Shown one piece after another: positions 23,489 to 34,763 of a stretch of DNA of 64,000 bases (position 1 is its first letter; each line of letters starts with the position of its first letter). A model generated the notes under the pieces. It had not been told where the DNA came from, searched no databases, and saw only the letters and a program-made list of their open reading frames with translations. The position numbers were made by a program, and so were the translations under genes. This DNA comes from Nageia nagi (taxonomy: Eukaryota > Pinophyta): NCBI GenBank assembly GCA_050084985.1, contig JBITNC010000001.1, forward strand, positions 127,224,001 to 127,288,000, given 5' to 3'.

Positions 23489-24407
23489 ATTGTTTGACAA
23501 TAAGCATGATGAAACTCTATCTCAAACTATGTCTACATCATGCATCCTTTCTCACAATTGATGGATTTACAACAACAACATTTTTTGCAAAACCATTTTC
23601 AACTACTACTTATTGATGACGGAGTACTTTCAATCAATAATCACTTAGTAACTTTTTCACTCAGTCCATGAATATTAAAAAAATGTAATACCAAAGTTAC
23701 AAAGACATCATTCAAGCAAAACACACCAATCTTTTTCTTTTCTTTATTACTAAAACCTACTACGAATAACAAATACCCTTACCAAAATGGTATAATTGGC
23801 ATCGAGTGGCTTACACTTTACAATTTAATAAACCAACTTTGAAAGTCAGTTTCATCATAAATAGTCTCTTATATTATTAGTCAACGAAATTCAGGGATGA
23901 TTTGTAAGTGGCATGTAGGTACCAATCTTTAGGAATCACATACCTGACAGATAATATTTTCTTGCTGGATAATGATGTCACTCTCAGAGAGGGGGCAACC
24001 TTAATTGACCCTCCCAACAAACTCCAGTTCATCCCCACAAATGATATATATCCATCCATGTCTATGAACAAGCATGCAATCCCAAAACTACCCATTAACT
24101 CTATATAAAAGTTTATTAAACATACAACGTCACATATTATCGTATTGTATAAATTATTACATATTTTCTGATTTTAGATAAAAATTTAAGATATGTTAAT
24201 TAATTAGAAACTTATGTATTCATTAATTTGTCTGTGAATTATATATTATTAACTAATTAGATACTCATATCTTCATTAATCTGTATGTGAATATTATACC
24301 CAATTACTAGTGGACTAGCCGGATTTGAATAGGACATCTGAACCATTAAATAAAATTTGTTTTAACTAATTAACCATATATGCGATCGTTTCATTACATG
24401 AAAATGT
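23489..24407. other. Unassigned sequence
   Basis: About 0.9 kb without a recognisable gene. Two overlapping opposite-strand open frames (23877-24095 minus, 23908-24108 plus, 66-72 codons) have no family match I can name and cannot both be real. Confidence 0.45.
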
Positions 24408-24450
24408 TTGCATCATTTATCTGTCAAAATGCCTCGTTGAAATGCAGTCT
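24408..24450 (+). pseudogene. Very short PPR-derived fragment
   Basis: CTGTCAAAATGCCTCGTTG and the next bases match the LFDRMPHRNAV stretch found in the copia-1 leader at about 13961-14000. Too short to place further. Confidence 0.4.
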
Positions 24451-25119
24451 CTCATGTTTAACCAGGGCAACTAACCCTGGGATGATTCCATCACTATATA
24501 ATACTCTTTTTGATGATGATTATCATAACCAAAATGATTGGTTTTGAATTAATCTAATTTCAAATTCATCAGCATGATGGGGATATATAATGCAAATATC
24601 AGTCTACGCTCTAGTAATGTAAAATATGTTGAGAATTGGTAATACAACATAAAGCTTAATTTTGGGCCTTAAAAATACTGGTAAGATGGATTATGTGTTT
24701 TTTGAATGAGAATTACTGTTAAAGTTTAGTGTTGATTTATTGTAGTTATAACCTTTGTTGGCTTTACTTAAAAGAATTTCCTTGTATCAATTTATAGTTT
24801 ATTTTACTTGCTCCTTACTAATCGTGTTAATATTGTGAAGTGTAAAATTAATTTTTATCATTTAGAAAGATGATATTATTATTTATGGTCAAATAAAACT
24901 CCATCTACAAGATGAGATTCCACACCACTTCTCCTTTGCATAAGATGATGACAAGTTACAATTTATCATAAATTTATCTCCTACGTGCATATAATTCTTC
25001 ATCATTTTCTTAAATGAATTATTATTATTATCAAAATTGTAGCACGTTTTACTTAAAATTATTCTATAAATTATGTTTGAGCATTATAATTAATCTCAAG
25101 TTTTTCTCGTCTCTTCTAT
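24451..25119. other. Unassigned AT-rich sequence
   Basis: No gene recognised. It may include the diverged 5' part of the LINE that is evident from about 25120, but I cannot show this. Confidence 0.4.
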
Positions 25120-25315
25120 ACATTTGGAATGCTAGGATTCTCATGCCAGATTTATGTGGATCTCTTTGGATAGAAATCCACCACTCAATCAACTTTATAT
25201 ACCAATGCGCTACTTTCCTCCATCCCACTCTTCATAGGCAATAAAATCAGATGGAGATTCACCATATTTATATCTTTTACCAGAAATTTCTAAATTCTTT
25301 GCCCTTGGTGATATT
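25120..25315 (+). pseudogene. LINE ORF2 endonuclease, piece 1 of 4
   Basis: The frame GSLWIEIHHSINFIYQ and, after frameshifts, FALGDI correspond to the middle of a plant L1-type apurinic endonuclease, upstream of the GDFN motif. Removing the Tat-like insertion and one ATATT copy joins LGDI to LLVDDFN at 48518, as expected for L(G/D)xILLxGDFN. The endonuclease N-terminus and ORF1 are not seen, so the LINE is probably 5'-truncated. Confidence 0.7.
25311..25315 (+). repeat. Target-site duplication ATATT of the Tat-like element, left copy
   Basis: Repeated exactly at 48513-48517. Confidence 0.75.
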
Positions 25316-27072
25316 TGTATTCCTTCAGAATTGCACTTTAAGTTGAGGTAATACTATCATTCTTTTATTTCTTTATTTTTTTCACAAATTCTTTCTATTC
25401 CAATTCTATTCCCTTTAACATGAAATCTTAATCTTCTATAAGCCCTTAATCTAGAGAGTTTCGGGTGTTATTAACAACTAGCTATTGTATGTGCAAATCT
25501 TTGTCTTAGATATTTTGCCTTATAAATTTTCTGCCAAAGTGTTCGGGAGTTGTGTAAATACAAAGTGTCCAAGAGTTGTGTAAATACAAAGTATCTAGGA
25601 GTTATTGTAAATGCAAGTCTAAGATATCAAACAAAATCCATCGATTTTGAGCAATGACATCACAAGTTATGGGTAAAATTAGCTAGTCTTGGAATAAGTA
25701 ATGGCAGGTGATGATTCACAAAGATATCAAACAAAGCCCATCGATTTTGAACGATAAGATCATAAATTATGGCTAAAATCAACAGGTCCTAGAATAAATA
25801 ATGGTAGGTGATGATTAATGAAAATATCAAACAGAGCTCATTGATTTTGAGCTATCAGTGGGTCCCAAAACAAGTAACGGTAGGTGATAATTCATGAAAA
25901 TATCAAACAAAGCCTACCGATTTTGACTGATGATGTCATAATTTTTGGCTAAAATCAATAGAACTCGGAAGAGTTAGATCATCAACAAAACTCAAAGAAA
26001 GGAATAAAACTTGCCAGATTGAGGTAAGAGTAATGGATAAAAAGTAACACCTAGGTCCACTTTATCTTAAGTATTTGACCTATGAGGCCTTGTTAATGTA
26101 TCGACTTCAACTCATTTTCACATAACAGTGGTAGTTTCTTCTTGAACTAAGTTGATATATTGATCATAAAACCTAATTACTCTATTCATTCACATCTATA
26201 GTATGGATCATCAATAGTTGTAGAGAAGTAGATAGCTATTGATAGAGCACAGTACTAGATCATACCTATCAAGTTACAGATAAGCACTTAGTCAATCAGC
26301 TCCAGTGCCATCTTCAATCAACTATAGGGTCGAAAAGGGAGCAGTCAACAACATGTTAAAAGGATTATGACTCTATGGACATGATTGTTTAGAAATTCCA
26401 AATTCTCAGATAGTTATGCTGTTAGTACTTATTCACTTTGTAATCTAACACAATTGTAGTATTTATTATGAATAGTTTTGCTTCAATTGCTTCATTCAAG
26501 ATGAGTAATTATGTATATTAATGAGATACAACCACCTAACTGGGGAGAAAAATGTATAAATGATAAACTGTTGGAAATGAAAGAGGTAGAACATTTAGCA
26601 AATTTGCCCAAATTTGTAAGATAATTTCACATATGATAATACAAACAGATAATGCTTTATCCTCTTGCAACAAGTGGCTTTTTATTACTTATATGAATAT
26701 TATGTGTGAGATGTTTTCTTAGAAATATAGCTATGTATTGTGATTACGAGACCCCAAGAGTAAGATAGCTTACTATTCTTAATCCTAGTTATGGATTACT
26801 GCTTATGCTGCAATGCTTGGGTTGTAATTTCTTATTTTAAGGTTTACTTTAATTTGCTTATCTTTTCCTTGTAACTCTTTACCTTTTCATCTCTTTTTTG
26901 TTACTTTAGACCTTCACAATAGATAGAAACTAGCCTATAATCTAGAGATTGAACAAAAAACCAACATGAGTGCATCTCCATCACCTTTTTCTCTCTCAAG
27001 AAACCTACCATTACGAGAAGTGGAGAACTTGACTAGACCAAACCCTTTGAGGTTACACTTTACCGATCAATA
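25316..27072 (+). repeat. Gypsy-3 5' LTR
   Basis: From 25386 to GATCAATA at 27072 it aligns with 46826-48512, both 1,687 bp. The first 70 bases (from TGTATTCC, next to the ATATT duplication) align poorly with the 3' LTR, so either one LTR end was replaced or the boundary is slightly off. The LTR contains a 100-bp tandem array. Confidence 0.75.
25624..25975 (+). repeat. 100-bp tandem array in the gypsy-3 5' LTR
   Basis: GATATCAAACAAAGCCCAT-like starts at 25624, 25724, 25824 and 25900: spacing 100, 100, then 76, where the unit is shortened by 24 bases. Each unit continues GATTTTGA, ATGACATCA, TTATGGCTAAAATC. Confidence 0.88.
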
Positions 27073-27088
27073 GTAGACCCTTCCATTT

Positions 27089-27107
27089 TTGGCATGCTCA
27101 ATGGGAC
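27089..27107 (+). other. Gypsy-3 primer-binding-like site
   Basis: TTGGCATGCTCAATGGGAC resembles the TTGGCGCC...GGGGAC site seen in Tat/Athila elements (non-Met tRNA). It is diverged at the centre. Confidence 0.55.
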
Positions 27108-27539
27108 ATGAACTAAATTATATATTTAGCGAGCATAGATAGGCTAGATAATCATGTTTGGTGGGTTATCAATTGAATCCTTCAAAGATTATAATACTCT
27201 TTTAATGTTATTGGTGACTCTACTATCAACTAGTCAATATTTGAACCTTGGTACCTCTAAAACATAAATTTACTAGAAGTAGTGCTAGAAATTCCTTTGG
27301 ATAGCTTAGATTCCAAGAGCTCTTAGTTCCTCAAAAGAGGACTAGGTGAAAGAATTATTGGCTTATATCCCTAGTAGTTCCCTTAAGGGAAATTCCATTA
27401 TCAACCGTATTCAATTCAACCTCGAAGAATCCTTCACGTATTACTCATACTCCAAGCATGTCTCAGCTAGCAAACTTTCCTACTTGGAATAATGGTCATC
27501 CTTTAGTTGTTGCCAGTAACTCCCCTGCTGTACCTTAAG

Positions 27540-28060
27540 TAGCATTCAAAGTTTTGCCAAAGTATGATGGGTCTGGCAAGACACCATATGAACATAATCA
27601 AGATGTATCTTTATTGGCTTCAAAATTTGATATCATTGATGAAATCATGATGAACAAGTTATTATCATATTCTTTCAAAGGCAAATTAGCTAAATGATTT
27701 AGAACTCTCACCTCCCAATCTATAAATTCATGGAGAGAGTTATGTCAAGCTTTAATTAAAAGATTTATTACAAATAGTGATGAAAGTACATTTCTTAACC
27801 TAATAGCATGTATCAAAAGACATCCTTATGAGTCCATTGATGATTTTAATATCAAATTTAAGAGAACATTGAAATATATCCTAGTAAGGATTAAACCAAC
27901 AAATGCACAAGCTCTAGTGTATTATAGGAAGGCCTTTCTCTCAAACATTAATATGCTGATTATTATGTCAAGAGATACCTTCCAAGATGTTTACTAGATA
28001 ATAAAAACTTCTGAGCATACTTTGATATCCTCTAGAAAGATGCAGCTTAGAACCATTATG
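27540..28060 (+). pseudogene. Gypsy-3 gag
   Basis: Reads LPKYDGSGKTPYEHNQ, then SWRELCQALIKRF and ESIDDFNIKFKRTL, the shape of the gypsy retrotransposon gag domain (W-x-x-L, then F-x-x-x-F). It would form the virus-like particle. Stops at about 27694 and 27996 break the frame, so no long open frame survives. Confidence 0.7.
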
Positions 28061-28754
28061 CTTTAATTTCCTAATTTACCTCCTAAATAAGTTTCACAAA
28101 TTACTCATCTTGGAGTTTTAGCCTTACCACTTTCTTCCAAACCTATTATTAGAAATAAGGTACCAACATTACCTTTTGCATCTACTAGTGCTAGTAATGA
28201 TGCTAATTCTCAAGAAGAGAAAAGAATAAGATAAAGGTAACTATCAAAGACATTACCAATAAGCTCACTTTACAAGAAAGACAAAATCAAGGTTTTAATT
28301 ACAAAAGATATGATAACCAGTGTCAACTCAGATTCCAACCTAAGGCAAACCAACTAGAATAGTCAAGTATCTCCAAAATAATTGAAAATGTTGTTATGAT
28401 AAGTTTTACAGAAAGTGTTGCTCAAGGCATTATGGAATGGTGTTCACCAAGTTCAACTCCTTATTTTCTAGATTCATGTGTGGTTTATCAACATTAGTAT
28501 TTAAGATTACATTCTGATAAGATGGTGGAACTTGCATCAAATCTCGCTGCTAATCTCATAATGGAAAATTTTTGGCTTCCAAAATATGCTAGAGAATAAA
28601 CTAATTATGTTCAAACTAGAGCTACTTCTTCAATGGTTCCACGGTAACTCCAAGTTACTCAGCAAGATTGAGCATTTATTCTACTAAAACCTAGACCTAA
28701 GAAAGCTAAGGCTTCCTTAGCCCAGCCTTAGAATCAATAATATCAATTGCCAAA

Positions 28755-28858
28755 AAATCTGGGTAATGTTTTTAAAAATTTGGGTAATATTTCTCAAAAT
28801 CTAGGTAATCTTTCCTAGCATTTGAGCAATGTTTCTCAAAATTTGGGTACTAATGTCC
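28755..28858 (+). repeat. 21-bp coding repeat encoding a heptapeptide
   Basis: Five units of the type NLGNVSQ (AATTTGGGTAATGTTTCTCAA) with substitutions and one stop, just before the gag C-terminal frame. Confidence 0.8.
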
Positions 28859-29154
28859 TGGCTAAAATAAAACCCGTTGCAATCAAAAAAGAAGTCTTAG
28901 AGAAGGATAAATCTAGTATGTTGAGGTATCTTTTTATTACTAATTATCATAAAGAAAAGGCCATTACACAATTCAGAACACACCAACAAGCGGAATCAAG
29001 TAAGTTTGTCCCATATGCTCCATACAATATTATGGAAGAACTAAAGAAAACTCCTTCTAATATGATTATATTTGATGCATTAAAGATACCAGATCAATTA
29101 GATCTTTTGCAAGAAGCTTTGAAATTAAAAAATAATAAAAAAAAGGTTAAATAA
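28822..29154 (+). pseudogene. Gypsy-3 gag-protease linker frame
   Basis: A 110-codon frame whose C-terminal third, PYNIMEELKKTPSNMIIFDA, corresponds to the conserved segment just before the protease in plant Tat-like gag-pol (pattern YdixxxLxxtPaxxsixdaL). Its N-terminus overlaps the heptapeptide repeats. It stops before the protease, at 29152-29154. Confidence 0.6.
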
Positions 29155-29199
29155 AAAATTCTATCTTTACAATATCTAATGATGTCCCTCCTACTCCAA

Positions 29200-29580
29200 T
29201 AGGTATAAGAAGACCTCTACCATTCTATCTATCTCTAATATTAGAAGGTTGGGTAGTAAATACCTATATGATAGATATCGAAGCTGCAATGACTATGATC
29301 CTAAAAGTTGTTGCAAATGAAATAAAACTATATATTACAAGATGTATTGATGGTGTCATACAGTTAGATTCTTCCTTTATAGATGTTGTTGGTAGTGTTA
29401 AAGGAGTCCTAATAACTTTGAATGCATTCCTCGACATTTATGTTATCAAGATATCATTATGGTTGATCTTCCACCTTTGTTTGGAATATGTCTTTCTAAA
29501 GAATTCACTATTAAATTGGAAGGGTACTTAGCTTTAAACTATACTCATATTTTACTTCTCTTCCAAGATAAATAAGTAAA
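29200..29580 (+). pseudogene. Gypsy-3 protease
   Basis: VVNTYMIDIEAAMTMI is in the position of the aspartic protease active site (usually D-[ST/G]-[GA]-A). The Asp is kept but the next residue is Ile and then Glu. It is followed by a conserved DGVIQLDSSF segment and a GVLITLNAFLDI stretch. The frame ends at a stop near 29531. Confidence 0.6.
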
Positions 29581-29814
29581 AAATTTGAATGAGGGCGTCA
29601 AAAGTGTTCATCTTGAAAAGATCACAAAATAAAATAGTTTAAATGGTCCCCAACTTGTGGAAATATTTGAAAGGGACACACTTAAAAAATCACTACTAAA
29701 AACTAAAATTATTTTAGCAAATAATTTAAATTATTAGATCACAAATGCTAGCATGGGTAATTATTATTTATATAAAGATAATCAATCTCAATCACAGTTG
29801 AAAAAGAATATGAG

Positions 29815-30350
29815 ATATGGACAATGTACTTTGATGGATCTAGATGTAAGTATGGATGTGAAGCTAGAGTTGTATTCAAATCTCCAGAGAGATATATGAA
29901 AAGATTCTTCTTTAGATTCATATGGATTTGTACAAATAATGTTATTGAGTATGAAGTCCTTTGTTTAGGGTTATCTAAAGTAATTAGTATAGGCATCAAA
30001 TGCCTAATCATCCATGATAATTCAAAACTAGTATTTAAGCAAGTAAAAAACTAGATTAGTGCCAAACATCATTACCTGAAGACCTACAGGAATAGAGTTT
30101 GGAATTTATTACAATCATTCTTGGTTATCAATTTTATATCTATTCCTAGAAGTAATAACCAAGTAGCTGATGCACTTGGAGGAAGAGGGACACGATATAA
30201 TTCTACTCATTATAAAAGAGGAGCTCTTGGAGTCAAAGTTCAATATAAGCCTTCAATACTTGATGCTACAAATTTTTGGCAAGTATTTGACTCTGATGAG
30301 CATATTATGAACTTCCTCTTGGATGAAGAAGTGGCTCACATTTTTAGTAT
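29815..30350 (+). pseudogene. Additional plant-type RNase H of gypsy-3
   Basis: YFDGSRCKYGCEARVVFKSP, then CTNNVIEYEVLCLGL, LIIHDNSKLVFKQVKN, FISIPRSNNQVADAL: the order of a type-I (plant/archaeal-like) RNase H. It has FDGS with the first Asp, the EYE Glu, a D(N/S) third acidic residue and the final VADAL Asp. Gly-to-Cys and Asp-Asn changes and a stop at 30052 weaken it. It lies upstream of RT and is distinct from the native RNase H downstream. Such extra domains are known from Tat-lineage elements, though positions differ between subgroups. Confidence 0.75.
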
Positions 30351-30519
30351 TTAAGAATTATCTGATTATTTCTAAGAATTAGATGTTATTTAATTCAAAA
30401 ATAATATTATACCAAAATGATTACTCTCTTTTGAAATACTATTTGATTTAGAAGATGTCCAAAAGGCTAAATCTCTGGCCATCCAAAAGAAGAATTATGT
30501 TGAGCTGGAGATAGAACCC

Positions 30520-31420
30520 AATAAATATATAAAGGTTGGTTTAGAGTGTTCTAATGAAGAAAAAATTATTATATCTCAAATTTATCATGAGTTTTTCAAA
30601 GTAATTTTATGAACTTATGATGATCTTAACACATATGATAAAAGTGTCATCCAACACATAATTGAGCTTGAATAAGATGTCAAACCATACAAGAAAAAAT
30701 AAAGGCCAATCAACTCAAAAATAGAGGAATCTATGAAACAAGAATTGATCAAGCTATTTGATTCAAAAATTATTTATCTTATTAAGTATTCTTCTTGGGT
30801 TGCAAATCTAGTTCCTATTAGAAAGAAAAATAGAGAAATCAAACTTTGTTTTGCTTTTAGAAATTTGAATCAAGTATCTCTCAAAGATAATTATCCTCTC
30901 CCCCTATGGAATAGATCCTGCATACAGTAGCTAGAGCTTGCTATTTTTCAATGATTAATGGTTACTCAAGATTTAACTAGATTTGAGTGAAAGATGAAGA
31001 TCAACACAAAACTACATTTATAACCAAATGGGAGACATTTGCCTTTCAAAGAATGTCTTTTGGTCTTTCTAATGCAGGAGCTTCTTTTCAAAGGGAAATG
31101 GATAATGCATTTGGTGAACTAATAAATAAAATTATACTAGTCTATCTGAATGATATTATAGTATTATCTAAAAATAGAAAGGATCATTTGGAACATCTTA
31201 GATAAGTTTTTGAAAAATACATGAAATTTGACATTTCAATTAATCCAAAAAAATCAATTTTTATGGTTAACTAAGAAAAATTACTTGGCCACCTTATCTT
31301 AAAGGAAGGATTAGCGATGGATCCAAATAGAGTGAAAGCTATTGAACCATTACCACTCCCTTCTAACAAAAAAGCCTTGCAATCATTCCTTAGTCAATCA
31401 ATTTTGTTAAAAAATTTATT
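30520..31420 (+). pseudogene. Gypsy-3 reverse transcriptase
   Basis: Shows TYDDLNTYD, SVIQHIIEL, SSWVANLVPIRKKNREIKLC, LKDNYPLP, then in another frame FQRMSFGLSNAGASFQREMD and VYLNDIIVLS, followed by NPKKSIF and LLGHLI. The catalytic YxDD motif is YLND, having lost its first Asp. There are frameshifts around 30920-30985 and several stops. Confidence 0.85.
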
Positions 31421-31499
31421 AATGATTTTTTAAAAATTGTATCCCTAATCACTTCAATGATAAATAAAGATGCTATATTCTCTTGGTCAAATGAAGTAA

Positions 31500-31643
31500 A
31501 ACTAGCCTTTAAAGAATTAAAAGGGCTATAATAGAAGTTATTGAGTTTAAAAATCCTGATATGTCAAAAGATTTTATCATATACGCATATGGAGCAGATA
31601 GGATCATTGTTGCAATTCTAGCTTAGAAAGATGATAACAAAGA
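31500..31643 (+). pseudogene. Gypsy-3 native RNase H, left part
   Basis: FKELK, then NPDMSKDFIIYAYGADRIIVAI, the start of gypsy RNase H (usually F-xx-DAS). The frame reaches DDNKE and is cut by copia-2 at 31643. Confidence 0.75.
31639..31643 (+). repeat. Target-site duplication AAAGA of copia-2, left copy
   Basis: Repeated exactly at 41146-41150. Confidence 0.9.
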
Positions 31644-32137
31644 TGTTGGAATTAGCCTAGATCTAATTCTCAAGGTCCTAGACTAGGAAGCTAAATCATT
31701 CATCATCTACAATTCTAAGAACATCATTCAAACAATATGACACTAATATAATGTGGTTCCTCCCTCCTTGGGAGTACATCCACAACTAGTTCTCTATTCT
31801 CAATCTATGCCTCTCTTACAACTATTCTCTTGCTCTCTCTTACACAACCAAGTAGAGTAATCTTACTCCAAAACTTAGATGTGTTTACAAGAGGAGAGAC
31901 CCTCTATTTATAGCTTGAGAGCACCTCTCTAACTTCCCTTTAACCCAAGGGTAAGGTTAGGGTTACAATAAGTGTGTGACCTAACTTTAACCTACCAACT
32001 AACCCCATGGTTAGGTCAAAGTCCACACATAATAAAGAATTCAATTAATCCCTTAAGGTATCTACATATCCTTTAAGTGATTAATTGAACTTACAAGGAG
32101 TTTAGATATTCACAATATTTCATTACAAATTCTAACA
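31644..32137 (-). repeat. Copia-2 3' LTR
   Basis: The reverse complement runs TGTTAG to CCAACA; TATAAATAGAG-like promoter near 31910. Confidence 0.93.
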
Positions 32138-32146
32138 CTCCCCCTT
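32138..32146 (-). other. Copia-2 polypurine tract
   Basis: Complement AAGGGGGAG abutting the 3' LTR. Confidence 0.93.
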
Positions 32147-32599
32147 AATGCAATATTGGGATAGAGCGTAGAAGAAAGAAGAGAGAGAGTTCTCCTCCAT
32201 AGAGATACAAGTGGAGATGAGAACATTTACATATTTGAGAATCTTTTTGAGAACTAGTATGAGACTCACTACATTACCATTTGACAAAATGGTTTACAAT
32301 ACAATCATTAACCACAACTGGTTTCACTATACATAGTAGTCGATCAACTTTAAGCTGACATGTGAGTCTCCATGAGCTTGCTTTCACAAGGTGAGTAACC
32401 TGCATTTCTGAAGAAGATCATGCATGCTACAAGCAACTCATGAACAAAATTAGTTAAATGCATCATATATTCAAATAAGAGAATCAAATAATGCTATCTT
32501 ATAAATAACTGATTAATGGTGCACTATAAGTCATCACGGAGATGCCAAGCTATCACTCATAGTCACCTATTGTATATAGACATGTGTTGATTATTAATA

Positions 32600-33005
32600 G
32601 AGCATAAAAATTGTACAATGAGTTTCTCATGTAAAGCAAACTCACCACGGAGGTATAGAATGTACAACAAGTTCATCACGCAGAGCGAACTTACCACAGA
32701 GGTATATTAATTATATGCTCAAATATTGTACAATGAGTTTCTCATGCAGAGAAAACTCACCATGGACGTATAGAGCATCAAAATTGTACAACGAGTTTCT
32801 CACGTAGAGCAAACTCACCATGGAGGTATAGAATGTACAACAAGTTCGTCACGTAGAGCGAACTTACCACGGAGGTATATTAATTATATGCTCAAAAATT
32901 GTACAACGAGTTTATCACGTAGAGCAAACTTACCATAGAGGTATAAAAATGTACAACAAGTTTGTCACACAGAGCAAACTTACCATGGAGGTATATCATA
33001 ATCAA
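32600..33005 (-). repeat. Copia-2 3' UTR tandem array, about seven units
   Basis: The box GAGGTATA (plus strand) recurs at about 32645, 32695, 32760, 32819, 32868, 32934 and 32983, each preceded by GTAGAGCGAACTTACCACG-like sequence. The spacing alternates about 50 and 60-66 bp, some units having a TTAATTATATGCTCAAA insert. It is homologous to the two-unit array of copia-1. Confidence 0.88.
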
Positions 33006-33066
33006 CACATGCTATACAACAACAAAAGAGCCTCTTAGAGGTGAAGTTGTCATCATTAACAAAGGT

Positions 33067-34763
33067 TCAAACTTCACTCCCCCTTGAGGGTAACTTCACC
33101 AACCTGAGAGAATCCCTAAGCTTGTTGAATTGAGCTTCAAGAAGGGGCTTGGTGAATAGATCAGTGGAGTTTTCAGTAGATGGACAATACTCCAAGTGTA
33201 TGATGTCATCTAGAACCTTCTCCCTCATAAAATGGGCTTGGATTTCCACATGTTTGGTTCGCTAATGGAACACAAGATTCTTAGCCAAAGAGATAGCCAA
33301 TTGATTATCTGAAGAAATAAGAGATGGGCCATTTTGCTTATACCCAATTTCATTCAGAAGATGCCTCAGCCAAATAGCTTCTTGGGCAGCAACAGACATG
33401 GCTTGATATTCAGCTTCGGTGGTAGAAAGAGTCACAGTAGGTTGCTTCTTGGAAGCCTAAGAGATAGCACCTGAACCAATGCTAAACACATATGTAGAGG
33501 TTGATTTTCTATCATCTCTATCTCCCCCATAATCAGAATCTGAGAACCCTGAGAGAACAATTGAGGGCACTTTGGAATACTTAAGAGCAAGATCCTTTAT
33601 CCCTGCCACATACCTCAAGATTTGCTTCACAGCATTAAGGTGTTCAACATATGGTTTTTCCATGAATCATGCCATCAGATTCACTGCAAAGGCAATATTA
33701 GGATGAGAGATAGTCAGATACAGAAGACTACCGATCAATTGCCTATAAGCTGTAGCATCAGCCAACTAAGAATCTGAGCTCAGTGATACAACGATTCCAG
33801 GAGAAACAGGTATTGTAGCATATCTACACTCCTCCATTCCAAACTTTTGCAAGATGTCTGATATATACTTAGATTGACTAAGATAAGTACAATCTTTGTG
33901 TTGGTATACTTGCATTTCAAGATAGTAATGCAATAGACCTAGATCAATCATTTCAAATGTTGCCTTCAGTTTGGATATGCACTCTTGGATGATTTCAATA
34001 TTGTTGCCTGTTATGAGAAGATCATCCACATAAAAGAGAATTAAGACCACATCTTTTCCTTGATTGAGTACATAGAGATCTGAGTCGGAGAAGCACTTAG
34101 AAAAACCAATATCTGCAAAGAATCCTGAAATTTTCTTGTACCATGCTCTAGGTGCTTGTTTAAGTCCATACAAATACTTCTTTAGTTTGCACACAAGAGA
34201 CTCTTTTCCTTCTAGAATAAATCCTACTGGTTGATTCATGTAGATTTCTACATCCAAGTCACCATTGAGAAATGCACTCTTGACATCAAGTTGGAAAACT
34301 TTCCATCCCTGAGCTGTAGAAAGAGCAAGGATTATCCTAACAGTAGGCATTTTGGCCACAAGAGCAAAGGTTTCCTCATAATCAATACCATATTTCTGAG
34401 TGAATCCTTTGGCCACTAACCTTGCTTTGTATTTTTCAACTTCTCCATCAGAATTGTACTTGACCTTGTAAATCCATTTATTTCCAATTACATTTTTCTC
34501 ATTGGGATAAGGAACCAAATCCCAAGTTTCATTTTTCATGAGTGCCTTATACTCACTTTCATAGCTTCCATCCAACATTCTTGCTTGGAAGCTTCTTTGA
34601 ATGTTGATGGCTCATTTATATTATCAATTTTGGCAAATAAGGATTTATTCAAGGTCATACTTCTTGTAATTCTCTGAGCTGGAGAATTTTGCTCTTGTGG
34701 TGACTTCCCTACATGATCATCCAACCAGTTAGGTGCAGGCATAGAATCTTCTGAATCAGACAC
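33067..34763 (-). pseudogene. Copia-2 reverse transcriptase and RNase H
   Basis: The longest surviving frame (33766-34578, 270 codons) covers most of RT, with NKWIYKVKYNSDGEVEKYKA, DVKSAFLNGDLDVEIYMNQP and the intact YVDDLL. RNase H (33457-33663) has SDSDYGGDRDDRKS. The C-terminal tail (33067-33249) includes STDLFTKPL and ends SRGSEV. Breaks include a TAG at about 33765 and a one-base shift near 34560. Better preserved than copia-1, with the LNGDL and YVDD residues intact. Confidence 0.92.

Noticed and set aside
23877-24108. Opposite-strand frames of 72 and 66 codons
   Set aside because: No recognisable family, no supporting signals; both strands open at once suggests chance.
32600-33005. 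Regular repeats resembling a CRISPR-like array
   Set aside because: The units are contiguous, lack unique spacers, lie in a plant copia 3' UTR and match arrays in sister elements.
33766-34578. Possibility that copia-2 is still active because of its long RT frame
   Set aside because: Gag, integrase and RNase H all carry stops or frameshifts, so it cannot be autonomous.
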